A stretch of DNA of 64,000 nt from Mortierella sp. BCC40632 (taxonomy: Eukaryota > Mortierellomycota > Mortierellomycetes > Mortierellales > Mortierellaceae). The notes under the pieces are model-generated. The model searched no databases and was not told the origin of the DNA. It worked only from the letters and a program-made list of their open reading frames with translations. Positions 34,761 to 45,541 of this stretch are shown piece by piece (within the stretch, counting starts at the first letter, position 1; each line of letters opens with the position of its first letter). A program made the translations under genes and the position numbers. The DNA lies in assembly GCA_011634665.1 (NCBI GenBank), contig WAEK01000010.1, forward strand, positions 1,694,001-1,758,000, given 5' to 3'.

Positions 34761-36248
34761 TCATGAGTGGTATCCGTTTTGTGGGCGATCGCCACCATGG
34801 ATGGATGGAGAAGGGTGCGAGAAAGCATAGGTATCTGGAGAGCCAATGTCCAGATATTGAAGACTACCATCCGTCATTCGGTCTGCCGAATGACTATGGT
34901 CCGTCCCAGGACTCGTTCGTGCCGACGTAGACTTGGGTGGTGAATCAGACAGAGCACCGGCAGCACCAGCACCGGCAGCAGCGGCGGCGCCAATGCCTGC
35001 ACCAGCACCGACTGCTGCATGTCCTGTGTAATGACCCGAAACTGAGGGTCCCTGACCGGCGGCTGACATTGCATGAACAGGAGGGGGAGGGGGAGGAGCC
35101 AAGGCTGAGGCGGGAGGACCATAGTATGGGGCATTATTACTTGAGCCTGCTACAGCACTCGCACCACCACCGCCACCATGGCCATTCCCTCCAACCAATG
35201 GGGCCGATTCGAGCGACGGTGCATAGAAACCTTGGGCTGCATCCTTGACCAAAGCCATAAACGACTCATGGCGGAACGCGGTCTTGGGGGCCTCTTCAGC
35301 CATTTCCCTACCATGATTTCGAGAAACGTGTCCGGCAGCACCATAGTGTTCGTCATCACTGGCACCATCGGTTCGACCCGTCTCAATCCCATGGTATTCC
35401 TCGCGTGCACGTCGTTTCTTTTCTCGACGACGGTAAAAGAGCAAGGCCAACAAACCGAATAGAGCCAAGACACCGATTACAATCCCTGCAATCACACCAC
35501 CATTTGAGGAGGAATCCCCTGCCATACGTGAGCCGGTAGGAGGCGGTGTTGCACCAGTAGTAGGAACAAGGACATTGGTGTTGCTACCAGAGATCGTGTT
35601 GGTGGGATTCGCAGTAGGGGATGGGAACGGTGAGGTGGGGCCTGTGGGGTCGATGGTTAAAGAACCAGTGATACCAGGAGGTAAGGGAGATTGAGTTGGT
35701 GGATTGCCTGGACTAGGATTGGGTCCAGGACTAGGATCGGGTCCAGGACTAGGATTGGGTCCAGGACTAGGATAGGGGTTGGGGTTACCGGGACTAGGAT
35801 TAGGGTTACCGGGACTAGGGTTGGGTCCAGGATTAGGATTGGGACTGGGGTTGATAGGGCTTGGATTGGGGTTGGGATTAGGATTAGGATTAGGATTAGG
35901 GGTGTGGATGGGTGGAGGCAAGACAGGTTGTGAGGTCGGTTCTACGCCACGAGAGGAGGAGATGGTGGTGGTAGAAGAGGTTCGAGTACGAGTGCGAGTT
36001 GAAGTCCGAGATTTGGAGGTTGTTTTGGTGGGTCGAGGCTTCTTTGTTGGCTTGGGTTTGCGACGGCGTGGGTGCTTCTTTTTCTTTGTCGGCTTGGGCT
36101 TGGGCTTGGGTTTGTAAGTGGGCTTATGAGGATGGTGGCGATGGGGATCAGGAAAAGAACGAGGAGGGGCGAGTCGCGGCGATGGGGTTGGTTTGCGGTG
36201 AGGAGGATTGTGCATCACCTGGATGCCGTCGCCTTGACTAGAGTCCAT
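34761..36248 (-). CDS. Proline-repeat single-pass membrane protein
   Basis: Single frame of 495 aa. The N-terminal 45 residues are Pro/His-rich, followed by a strongly basic region (about aa 45-95, KPKPKPTKKKK, RTRTRTSSTTT). Then comes a repeat region (about aa 115-190) of Asn-Pro and Ser-Pro-Gly units (PNPNPNPSP, GPNPSPG), then a Ser/Thr-rich stem. One transmembrane helix (about aa 257-277, GGVIAGIVIGVLALFGLLAL) is followed by RRREKKRR, which predicts N-outside, C-inside topology. The cytoplasmic tail is Gly/Ala/Pro/Ser-rich. The design resembles fungal wall-stress sensors or mucin-like adhesins, but no cysteine domain is present and no signal peptide is visible at the first Met. Either an upstream exon encodes one, or the helix itself acts as the signal. 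No specific family is recognised. Confidence 0.7.
   Translation of the reverse strand: MDSSQGDGIQVMHNPPHRKPTPSPRLAPPRSFPDPHRHHPHKPTYKPKPKPKPTKKKKHPRRRKPKPTKKPRPTKTTSKSRTSTRTRTRTSSTTTISSSRGVEPTSQPVLPPPIHTPNPNPNPNPNPNPSPINPSPNPNPGPNPSPGNPNPSPGNPNPYPSPGPNPSPGPDPSPGPNPSPGNPPTQSPLPPGITGSLTIDPTGPTSPFPSPTANPTNTISGSNTNVLVPTTGATPPPTGSRMAGDSSSNGGVIAGIVIGVLALFGLLALLFYRRREKKRRAREEYHGIETGRTDGASDDEHYGAAGHVSRNHGREMAEEAPKTAFRHESFMALVKDAAQGFYAPSLESAPLVGGNGHGGGGGASAVAGSSNNAPYYGPPASALAPPPPPPVHAMSAAGQGPSVSGHYTGHAAVGAGAGIGAAAAAGAGAAGALSDSPPKSTSARTSPGTDHSHSADRMTDGSLQYLDIGSPDTYAFSHPSPSIHGGDRPQNGYHS
35690..35905. repeat. Coding minisatellite (Asn/Ser/Gly-Pro units)
   Basis: Degenerate 6-, 12- and 18-bp tandem units on the plus strand (GGACTAGGATTGGGTCCA and variants), ending in four or more GGATTA units at 35875-35900. 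On the minus strand they encode the Pro-Asn/Pro-Ser/Gly repeats of the membrane protein. Near-identical adjacent units suggest recent slippage or unequal exchange. Confidence 0.85.
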
Positions 36249-36991
36249 GGCGACTGAGCTATGATGCGAGTAGGAAGGGAGAGAGAACGAGAGAACGAGA
36301 GAGAGAGAGTGAAAGAGAGTGAGAGAAAGAAAAGAGAGAGGAGAGAGGAAAGAGGAGAGAGGAAAGAGGAAAGAGGAGAGAGGAGAGAAAGAGAGAAAGA
36401 GAGAGAGAGAAGAGAGAAAGGAATGTATAAAGTGTCAGGAACAAACGCTTTTAAGGGAGACAAAGACAGATCAAGCGAGCAAGGGGCCACCATTGCACAA
36501 GGTCATGGCTTGCTTTGCTCGCCGCCCGGTCAGTCGGTCGAAAAGGACTGAGATCATCAACACACGCGAATGGCTGATAAAAATAAACCTCCCCTTCCTC
36601 CATGCCACCACGCCGGGCCACGAGAGAGGGCGTGGCCATGCTCGGGCCAGACAGACACAGGCAACTGCCTCGCCGGGCTAGTGGCAACGATCGCTTCTCT
36701 TCCTCTCTCTTACATACACAAACACTCTTACTCCCCTCCAATGGACCGAAAATGGGCAATGCAGGCTTCGGGGACCGAGAAGAAGAGAATGCACCGTGCA
36801 CGCCGCCCTGGGTCAGGGCCTGAAGGGGAATCGCGTGTAAAGAGTAAAAATAGACTAGACTTTTACGCCTCCTCTCCCTCGACCAGCCTCATCGCGGGTT
36901 TGGGATGAAGGATCTCTGGACACAAAAGAGGGCAATAGGACAAGAAAGAGAGAGCGGGCGAGGCAAAGTACAAGATGCAGTGGGGATGGGA

Positions 36992-37031
<40 letters not shown>

Positions 37032-37746
37032 CTTTTGCCAGTGGTCACCGAAAATGGCAAAGTTGTGAAATGATAAAAGATGGGATGTTGAGAACTTTTC
37101 TCTCACACTCGGGGACTTTTCTCCTTTGAGCCGCTCTGAGCAAGAAAAAGTGTATGTGTATGGGTATGAGTGCATGTGTGCTGAGGATCTACACATTGCC
37201 ATGGAAGTGACAAAGTTCGCTCAGGCCCAAGACAACTCGAGTAAGGCTCACATGCCCCTTCCCTATCGCATCCCTTTCAGTATCCCACAGCAATTGAGGT
37301 GACTAGATGGTGGAGTGGATGGTATCAACAGCCATCAGGGGAGAGAGAAAGGAGAGAGAGAGAGAGAGAGAGAAGGTGTGTTTGTCGGAGAGGAAGGATT
37401 GATGAAGGAGCTAGATGGTGGACGGAGTGCTCAGCCCCCTGTGTGAATAGAAGGATATGTGTGCGTGTGCGTGTTGTTTGTGTGCGTGAGTATGAGTGCA
37501 GCGTGTCGTCGAGGTCACTCTCCTATCATTCGGACAGGAACGAGCAAGGACTGAGACGAATAGGGTGTAGCTCGTACCGTGATGATTGGGTGATGGATTC
37601 AGGTTGACAGGCGGCACGTTCGGGGTCCGACTGATAGAGACTGTGTGTAGGTGGATGTGTTGATGGGTGGGGGAAGGCTTGGGCCCTAGATTGACAGAGG
37701 TGGCGTTGTAGAGAGAAAGAGATATTATAGAGAGAGAGAGAGAGAG

Positions 37747-37787
<41 letters not shown>

Positions 37788-37841
37788 TGCGTTGGTGTTT
37801 GGGGGAGAGTGAAGTAAAGGTCGTGAGTTGAAGGACAGCGT

Positions 37842-37875
<34 letters not shown>

Positions 37876-37996
37876 GTGAGTGAGTGAGGAGAAGGAGCGG
37901 GTCAGAAGAGGAGGAACGGCTGAGAAATAGGAGAAGAAGGATCACAAAAGTGATGGACGGGGATTGGATCAAGGGATGGATCGCGGAAATGAAATG

Positions 37997-38030
<34 letters not shown>

Positions 38031-39216
38031 GTAAGGGAAACAAAGAGAAAACCTACTGATTAGAACCTCTTTGCTAAATGTCACAGCAAAAGGGTCTTTC
38101 CCTTTCGTCCACACAACAAAAAAAAACAGAGGGAAATTGAGGTAACAGGGTGATGATGTCTCCTGTGTCCCTTCCTCACACCCCCTGGTAGAGTAAGCCC
38201 TTCGCGAGTCAAATTGTATTTCGCTTGTGCACCGTGAGCCTGCCTTAGTCTAGCGTTGGGATATACTCCTCCATGTAGCCAGACTGGCATACCTTAATGA
38301 TGTCTTCCTTTTCATCGTATCTTCATTTGTACCTGGCCGCCGTCTTTTTAGGAATGCCATCCATAGTCGTCCACCCCCACCAGGCATCCATCCAGGGTAC
38401 GTGTGTGAGGATGAGGGCGAGGTCTGACCCAGTTTGCCGCCTTAATGGGCAAAGAAGGAAGAAAAGAAAATTACTTTGGCTTGTACATTTGCTTCACTAT
38501 GCTCAAGGGCAATGAGCTAATGCCCGAGGCCGTGCACATCCATAATCGATAAATTACATTTGAAGCCCGAGGAGCAGTCTTGCAGCAGTACGACGCGCGG
38601 AAGTCCACCATCGAATCCAGGGGAAGGGGAGAGACCGAGCATGACAGGCAGTAGACCTTGGCCCGATAAACCAGCCACTCAGGTGACCCCCGAGCATGCC
38701 AGAGCTTTTCTGTATTACACGCGTCTGCAGCAAGGAAGGGAGGGTCCTGGGAGAAGCTTGTGGATACCCTTGGCACTCATGTATGACCATTCGCTTCCGC
38801 GGCAAATATGAAAAGCAATGGACAGTCTGTCTGCCGTCCTACATGTCGGCTCTCACTGGGGATACAAGCATGTACACACTTTTGCCCTGCCTTCGTTCTC
38901 ACATATTCTCCCTCTTTCTCCCTACCTGTGATCGTGTGTGCCCCAACAGGGGGCCACCCCGAGCCGCGGCGCCTCTCTTTAGCTGGCGAAGGATGTCATG
39001 GCTGTTGGACCGGAAGAATACGCGCCAGAGCGGATAGCTGGTTTGTCATCCGCTCAAAAGAGAGCATTCTGTTCTTCGCTCCCCTCTCTCAGTTCTCTCT
39101 TTCTTCCTTTCTTCCTTTCTCTCCTTTCTGTCTTGTTCTCCATCCTTTTCCCCTTCCATTCCTTCCATTCACTACTGCACTACTGCACTACTGCGTCACC
39201 TTCGCACGCTTACATC
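36249..39216. other. Gene-free stretch, simple repeats
   Basis: The first part is the promoter and leader of the minus-strand proline-repeat gene (GA/AG-rich). Further on are T36 at 36996-37031, (GA)n at about 37345-37370, 37730-37790 and 37844-37871, and A30 near 37998-38027. The block 38050-39000 has more balanced composition but no frame with a known domain. The last 150 bases, a CT-rich tract with CATTCC/CACTAC repeats, are the likely leader of the amidase gene. Confidence 0.5.
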
Positions 39217-41869
39217 ATGTCCTATAATCTCACAGATCCCAAAACACCCATTGTCAATGGACGCCTTTTGGCAGTCCTTACTAATGTCATCGAAAAGATT
39301 GGCTCAGCTACTGGCATGACTCATCATCTTTGCCAAGATGCAGGACTCCATGTCCTGAGGTCCATCGACTATGAAGAGTCACCGACTGTAGTACCTTTAT
39401 GGGAACCACACAAGGACATGGTCAAAGCTGCCGTCTCTGATAATTCGACCACACTCATCGCTGGGGACTTTCTTGCGACGTTACAAAAGGAGGCTGATCA
39501 TGCTGCAACTTTGGGCGCAGGCGTGAAGACTCTCTCGGGCGAAAATAGATTCCACTCTTGCCGCGATTTTTACATATCCTACCGGTCGGGCAGGACCACG
39601 CCTACCCAGGTACGAAGGATGACTAGCTGTACATCGCAGTGTGTGCCTTATGGCAACAAGTTGGTCCGAGAATCGGAGCCAAGGGCGCATCACTGACCTC
39701 ATGCTCTCCTAATTTGGTATTTGTGCTTAGATTGCAGAACGCCTGATTGAGGCGATTCAAGAGTCGGACAGTGTTTCTCCGCCTCTGGGCGCTGTCTGGT
39801 CCTGGAAAAAGGACGCCATCCTCCGGCAGGCACAGGCTTCCACCCTTCGACACCAAGAGGGCCGTCCCCTGAGCATCGTTGATGGTGTCCCCATCGTCAT
39901 TAAAGGTGAGTGACAGAGATTTCGATATATCCTTTCTCATTCCTCGGTCCGATTAACCTCCTATGTCTCGTTGTATTTTCATATTCCATTTTCATAATTC
40001 TTAATAGATGAGCTAGATGTTGAGGGATACGAGACCACGGTTGGTACAAGCTTTCTCAACAAGGGAAACCCTGCTAAAGAGGATGCCCATCTAGTTGCCC
40101 TGCTGCGTGCGCATGGAGCAATTATCATTGGCAAGTCCACCATGCACGAAATTGGTAAAACAGACTTTTTTCTTTCTACATATGATGTCGAGGCTTTTTT
40201 GTCGATAGAGCATAATGCCATAGAGGAAGTCACTCTCCTGACGGCAACCATTTAACCTTGGAAATGAGTAGGTCTTGGAATTACCAACTTCAACCCAAGT
40301 ACTACTACACCACGCAACCCATACCAGCCACTTCATGCGACTGGAGGAAGTTCAGGAGGTTCGGGCGCCGCTGTTGGTGCTGGGTAAGTCGACTAAAGCC
40401 GATCCGGCAATCAAACACTGCTGCACAAATGTGCGCGTGTTTTTTTTTTTTTTTTTTTTTTTTTCTGTTCTGTTGTTATTCCAAAAGCCTTTTCTAACTA
40501 GCACTCGCTCCTCTTCTAGTCTTTGCCCTATTGCTATCGGTTGTGATGGTGGTGGATCAGTCCGTATCCCAGCTGCATACTGTGGTATTTATGGCCTCAA
40601 GCCCACTCATGGACGTGTCTCGTCTCGTGGAGAGTATCCTCTTGCACACTCTGTTGCCGTCAGTGGTCCCATGTGTGCCACAGTTGAGGATCTTGCTATC
40701 GTTTACGCCATCATTGCGGGTCAAGACGAGCTTGTAAGAGTTTGGAGGTCATCAGCTATATATATCATTTCACGCATTGTGGATTGTGTGCCATTCTGAC
40801 GATTCATTTATCTCTCCTCTTTTTCTTAGGATGCTCAATCGCGCATCCAACCCCCAGTTGCTTTGCCAGCTCCTTTGGCGACTTCCGCTAGCGGTGGAAA
40901 GGCCCAATTACAGGGACTTCGCATTGGTATCTACCGTCGGTGGTTCGATGATGTGTTGCACAAAGAGATTTCCAAGGTGTGCTATGACATGTTGGAGCGT
41001 CTTTGCAAAGACCATGGAGCCGTGCTTGTGGACATTGAGATCCCGGAGTTGTTCGAGAACGCCAAGGCTCATAATATCACGATTTGTGGCGAGATGCTCA
41101 CCAAGGTTCAGGTAGGCATTCCTCGAATTTCAGGCTCCTTGGACTGAGTCATGTTGCAAAGGAGATGATGGGAGTGTACTGACACGGGTAGCCTTTTTTT
41201 CCATACTCTTTTTTCTTACTCCAATAGGATCGTAGAAAGTTGAGTTATCAAACTCGACTCGAGCTGTCGCTGGTTAATAGCTTGGAAATTCGGGTATATT
41301 TCTTTTGCAGTCTTTTTGCAGTCTTTGGCAGACACTCAAAAAGAAACAGAAAACTCAATTACTCATCTTACGATCGCTTCGCCATTATTGAATAGGACTA
41401 TGTTAAAGCACAGCAACAGCGCACCCGTAGCATTCGCTACCTCGAGTCGCTCTTTGGCCTCAAGCAGTATGACAAGCACCACATGGCACGCTACCCTCTC
41501 CCTGGCGGAGCAAACCAAGTAGTGGATGTGATTGTGACCCCCACATTGGCCAACCTCCCACCCAAGATCAAGCCCGGAGCTGTCTCCCATGGAGAGTCCA
41601 ACTATTTGAACAATTTCAAGGCAATGCAGTATGTGATGATGGCCAACTTGACAGGCATTCCTGCCATCACAGCAGTGGCAGGCTTTTCGAAGGAGCAGTA
41701 CGTGCACTCGAATGGTGACCAATATGAGACAGGCTTCCCGATCGGCATCCAGTTCATGTCCCAGTGGTGGGATGAGAAGCGCCTTATCCAGATTGCTGGC
41801 GTTTGTGAGTCTATCCTGGGAGATACCCGCCTCAAGCCCAAGATCTGGGTGGGCGATTACAAGCTGTGA
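39217..41869 (+). CDS. Amidase-signature family hydrolase
   Basis: Nine exons: 39217-39609, 39731-39905, 40008-40154, 40272-40383, 40520-40733, 40830-41111, 41228-41293 and 41396-41869 make up the main chain (eight joins checked, 620 aa). The Ser-cisSer-Lys triad is visible: Lys189 (VPIVIKDE), the cis-Ser in GGSSGGSG (Ser265/266) and the nucleophile Ser289 ([14 protein letters not shown]), followed by [10 protein letters not shown]. These enzymes hydrolyse amide bonds in substrates such as acetamide, fatty acid amides or acyl ureas; the substrate here is unknown. The C-terminus ([16 protein letters not shown]) is typical of fungal members. A long N-terminal part (about 130 aa) precedes the core. 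The start at 39217 was chosen because it follows the CT-rich leader; an in-frame ATG at 38998 is an alternative that would read through it. Cytosolic by default, as no signal peptide is seen. Confidence 0.88.
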
Positions 41870-42214
41870 GGAGTGGAAGAAATTAGGAACTCGTATTCGT
41901 TAAACACACAAAAGAAGAACGCCCAGTATCTATCTAGTAAAAAATATTTTCTGATCGAGACCTGATTTGAAATCCAAAAATCTCTGCGCAGACTGACCCA
42001 TCGAGAAAGAGAGAGAGCCTGAATTCGATTCAGCTGCCTCAGCAACTCTTTTTTTGTCCTCCTCCTTTTCTGCTCCGACATCTCCTCCTCTTCTTCTTCT
42101 TCTTCTTCTTCTTCTTCTTTCACACAATTACACCCACTCTCCACTCTCATCCACCCTCCTTTTTTCCCCTTTCCCTTTTCTTTTTCTAGCTACTATATTC
42201 ATCTTAAACAAGCA
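41870..42214. other. Intergenic between amidase and glutathione synthetase
   Basis: Amidase 3' end and promoter of the next gene. It carries a (CTT)n run at about 42087-42119 and a C/T-rich leader directly before the start codon. No gene is seen. Confidence 0.65.
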
Positions 42215-44869
42215 ATGGCTGACCTTGCATCAAACCTTAGCGAAGACCAGTTGCAGATCCTCAAGGATGCCGCTCTCGATTTCGCATTGTCTCATGGACT
42301 CGTCGTCCGACCACCGCCACCATCTCATGCCAAGAATGGAACCACAGAAGCCGATGCCCAGGGAGTTATTAACGCCCCAGTCTCGCTCATCCCTACTGTC
42401 TTCCCCGCCAACGCCTTCCAGGAGGCTATCCGGATCCAACCACTCTTTAATGACCTCGTGCATGCTATCTCCGAGGACGACGCGTTTTTGAAAGAAATCA
42501 TGGAAAGGTTAGAGCCTTTAAAATGAAAAAATATGTCTGGACTGGATACACTCTTATTGTGCAGACATGAGACTGATTGTCCTTGACTACGCTTAGTCTC
42601 TCACAAGTCGATGATTTTGTAAAGAGACTCTATGACTTGTATCTCCTTGTCAAGAAGGAGGGAATTGCCCAGGTATACATTCCCCCTCCACCTAGCCCTT
42701 TGCAGCAACAGATAGCTGGGGGACGAGCCGTGTTTGTCGATTTCATTTCTTCTGCTCTCTTGGAAGATGGTTCGCTCAATCATCTTCAGATCGCGTCATC
42801 TCTCTGGGAGACAGGAGAAAGGACGGGGAGAGGTCCAACCATTCGTGCACACTCTTTTTTTTTTGTCCTTTCTAAGGCGTCTTTTCGGCCGTGACTATTT
42901 TTCCTTCTACTGACCGCCTCTCATTCTTCTCACTCTTCTCACTTTCTCGAGTAGCCAGCGTCACTGGGAGTGCACCGATCCGACTATATTATTCATCTAA
43001 ACCCAGGCCAGGAACTTGCTGAGGCAAAGATCAAGCAAGTCGAACTCAACACTATCTCAGTCTCATTTGGAAGTCTGTCTTCACTCACAGCGGATCTTCA
43101 CAGGTAAGAACATACTTTCCCACCCTTTTAAAATTGCCCCTCGATGATATGTATTTTCACTACAGTCGGGGATTGTACCATCCAGGTCACTACTCCAAAA
43201 AAGACTCGAAAACTTACGCTGTCTCTACCCTCCCAAAATAGATATCTCCACGCGACGACTGGATATTTTACCGACAGGATCGACCCATCTGCTTTGCCAA
43301 GCAGCAGTTCGATCGAGTCTATTGCCTCAGGATTGGCTTCCGCTCACCAGCTTTATGGATCCAAGACGTATGTCGTCCATATCCAGGACTCTTTTTCAGT
43401 GCCGTCAAAGGTGTTTTGAAAGGCTTGCCTTGATTGTGCTGGCACTAACTCAACTATGCTTTTTCTCCCTGCACTTATCCATGGACTCCTGTTCGCAATA
43501 TTAGTGCCAAAGTGATGATGGTTGTTCAGCCTGGGGAGAGGAACGCTTTTGACCAACGCTGGATCGAGTACAATCTCTTGAAGTATGTTCAAAACTTGAA
43601 AGTGTACTGACAGACATGCCATCCTTCCTCTACCTCCCCCCTCTTCTCCTTTCTCTCCAAAAAGAACATCTTTCTCCTCTTGTTCTCCCGAACTAATCCA
43701 GTGGCGTTGCCCAATTTGACTGTCAATTAGACATGGCATTGTTCTCATCCGCAGGACGCTCGCCGAGGTTGCCGATCAAGGCCGTTTAGATCCAAAGACC
43801 AAGGCTCTGTTCATGTAAGAAGGGATATCACTTGCTACTGTCCTTTTGAATTGGAGTGGTGTATCTTTGATACTCCGTGGACGCTGACATGGCGCTGTTG
43901 TTCTGTTGAAAATGACTAGTGGGGACCAAGAGATCTCTGTTGCCTACTATCGCTCTGCATACGCTACAACGGACTATCCAACAGAAAAGGTATGATGCGG
44001 GCGAAATTATCAAAATAGTTGAAAGTCAAAACAAACCAAAAGATTACCTGGAGAAACTTGTAGAAAGGTCCTTTCTTAACAGTCAAATCTCAATATGTCG
44101 TGCCATTTGGATTATTTCTTTCTCGCTCCCTAGGAATGGGAAGGTCGCCTGCTTGCTGAGAGATCTTTGGCCATCAAGTGCCCCACTATCGCATACCAAT
44201 TGGTTGGTGCCAAGAAGGTCCAGCAGGTTCTGGCTGCCCCAGGTCAATTGGAGCGGTTTGTCAGGGATCCTCAGGCAGTTGCCCAATTGCGAGCTTCCTT
44301 CACGGGGCTTTATCCTCTGGATAGTTCTCCTGAAGGTCTGGCCGCCTATGAAGCTGCTCTCAAGAATAGCGACCATCTAGTGATGAAGCCTCAACGTGAA
44401 GGAGGAGGTATGGAATAGGAGTAGCTGTCGTTGTTGCTGCTGTTATGTGATTTTTCTCGTCCTTGATTGTAGGTTATTCAGTGAGAAAAGAACATTGACG
44501 CCGTACACTTGGCTAACGGTCTGCCTTTTTGAATCCCTCGCTCTATTTCGGGGTTTGATAGGGAACAATATTTACGGGAAAGACATTCAAGGAGCTCTTC
44601 AAAAGCTGACAGCAGAGCAAAGGAACGCTTACATCCTGATGGACATTATCCGGCCTCCAGTGACCAAGAATGTTCTATTGCGCAAGGGCGAGCTCCAACG
44701 TGCGGATGTTGTCTCGGAATTGGGCGTTTATGGAATCTATCTTCATGATGGAAAAAAGACGATTAGGAACGATAATGGCGGTCATTTGCTTCGAACAAAG
44801 ACAGTAGATAGCAACGAGGGTGGTGTAGCGGCAGGATTTGCAGTGATTGATTCCTTACTGTTGGTCTAA
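42215..44869 (+). CDS. GSH2: Glutathione synthetase
   Basis: Nine exons: 42215-42507, 42597-42672, 42955-43103, 43242-43367, 43505-43582, 43731-43814, 43920-43989, 44134-44407 and 44562-44869 (485 aa, near the usual 470-490). The enzyme joins gamma-glutamylcysteine and glycine using ATP in the cytosol, the last step of glutathione synthesis. Visible family blocks are KEGIAQ...LGVHRSDY, the substrate-binding VELNTISVSFG, and AYYRSAY. The ATP-grasp glycine loop MKPQREGGGNNIYG is completed across the last intron. EGGVAAGFAVIDSLLLV forms the C-terminal end. All joins keep the frame. The intron at 42673-42954 reads open and could be mistaken for coding, but skipping it restores the normal family spacing. 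Same strand as the amidase, 345 bp downstream of it; no functional link is evident. Confidence 0.95.
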
Positions 44870-45234
44870 GCCAGCCCTCTAGGATATCTTTTCCTTGGCT
44901 CTTCTTGTATCTCTAGAAGGAGAAAAAAATAAAGAGAGAATAGACAATTACTCTTCTACGTGAAGATCGGTAAGTATGCTTGAAGCAAGGAGAGCGGAAT
45001 GCAGATGAGGAACCTACCATGGAGAAGCAGAGTGTCTTGGATGAGCCGGCCAAGGAAAGTGAGGATGTTGAATTAGACAGAGAGTATGGGGTGAGAGCAT
45101 GAGAGTGAGAGTGAGAGTGAGAGGAAAAAGAAAGAGAGAGTGAGAGGAAGAAAGAGAGAGTATGTGATATCGTGACTGTCCTCCAAAGATCCTCGGTCGT
45201 TTCGACTTGAGAGAAAAAAGGTGATCTAGGGCCA

Positions 45235-45541
45235 TTTGCACTGCCACATTTAGCTCCCTTTAGAATATTTCGCTCGGGAGATTATATCGGATCCTGGCGA
45301 AGAGCCCCTGCTTGGAGAATCCACCTGGATATAAGGGTTTCCAGGGAGTTCCACGCGGAAATAATGGAATGCACTGCCACACCTTTATTATTTGACTACC
45401 CCTGGAATGAAACCGGGGCCCTTTGGCAAGGATATAGAGGAAATAAAGCAGGAAATATTGCTTTGCACTGCCACATTTAGTCCAAGTAGAATAGAACTGC
45501 CCTGAATTGGCGTTCAGGCACGATGTAGGAAAGGATCCGAT
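45235..45541. repeat. Cluster of direct and inverted short repeats
   Basis: The 19-mer TTTGCACTGCCACATTTAG occurs exactly at 45235-45253 and 45462-45480. A shorter copy (TGCACTGCCACA) lies between them at 45370-45381. Each full copy is followed within about 15 bases by TAGAATA. In addition ATCGGATCCT (45286-45295) and AGGATCCGAT (45532-45541) are exact inverted partners. This may be a decayed mobile element or a repeated regulatory module. Confidence 0.7.

Noticed and set aside
38998..39216. Upstream in-frame start for the amidase
   Set aside because: The added 73 residues are a Ser/Leu/Phe-rich reading of the CT-rich leader; the later ATG fits better.
42673..42954. Open reading through the glutathione synthetase intron
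   Set aside because: Removing it restores the normal spacing KEGIAQ to LGVHRSDY; the donor GTATAC and acceptor GTAG are acceptable.
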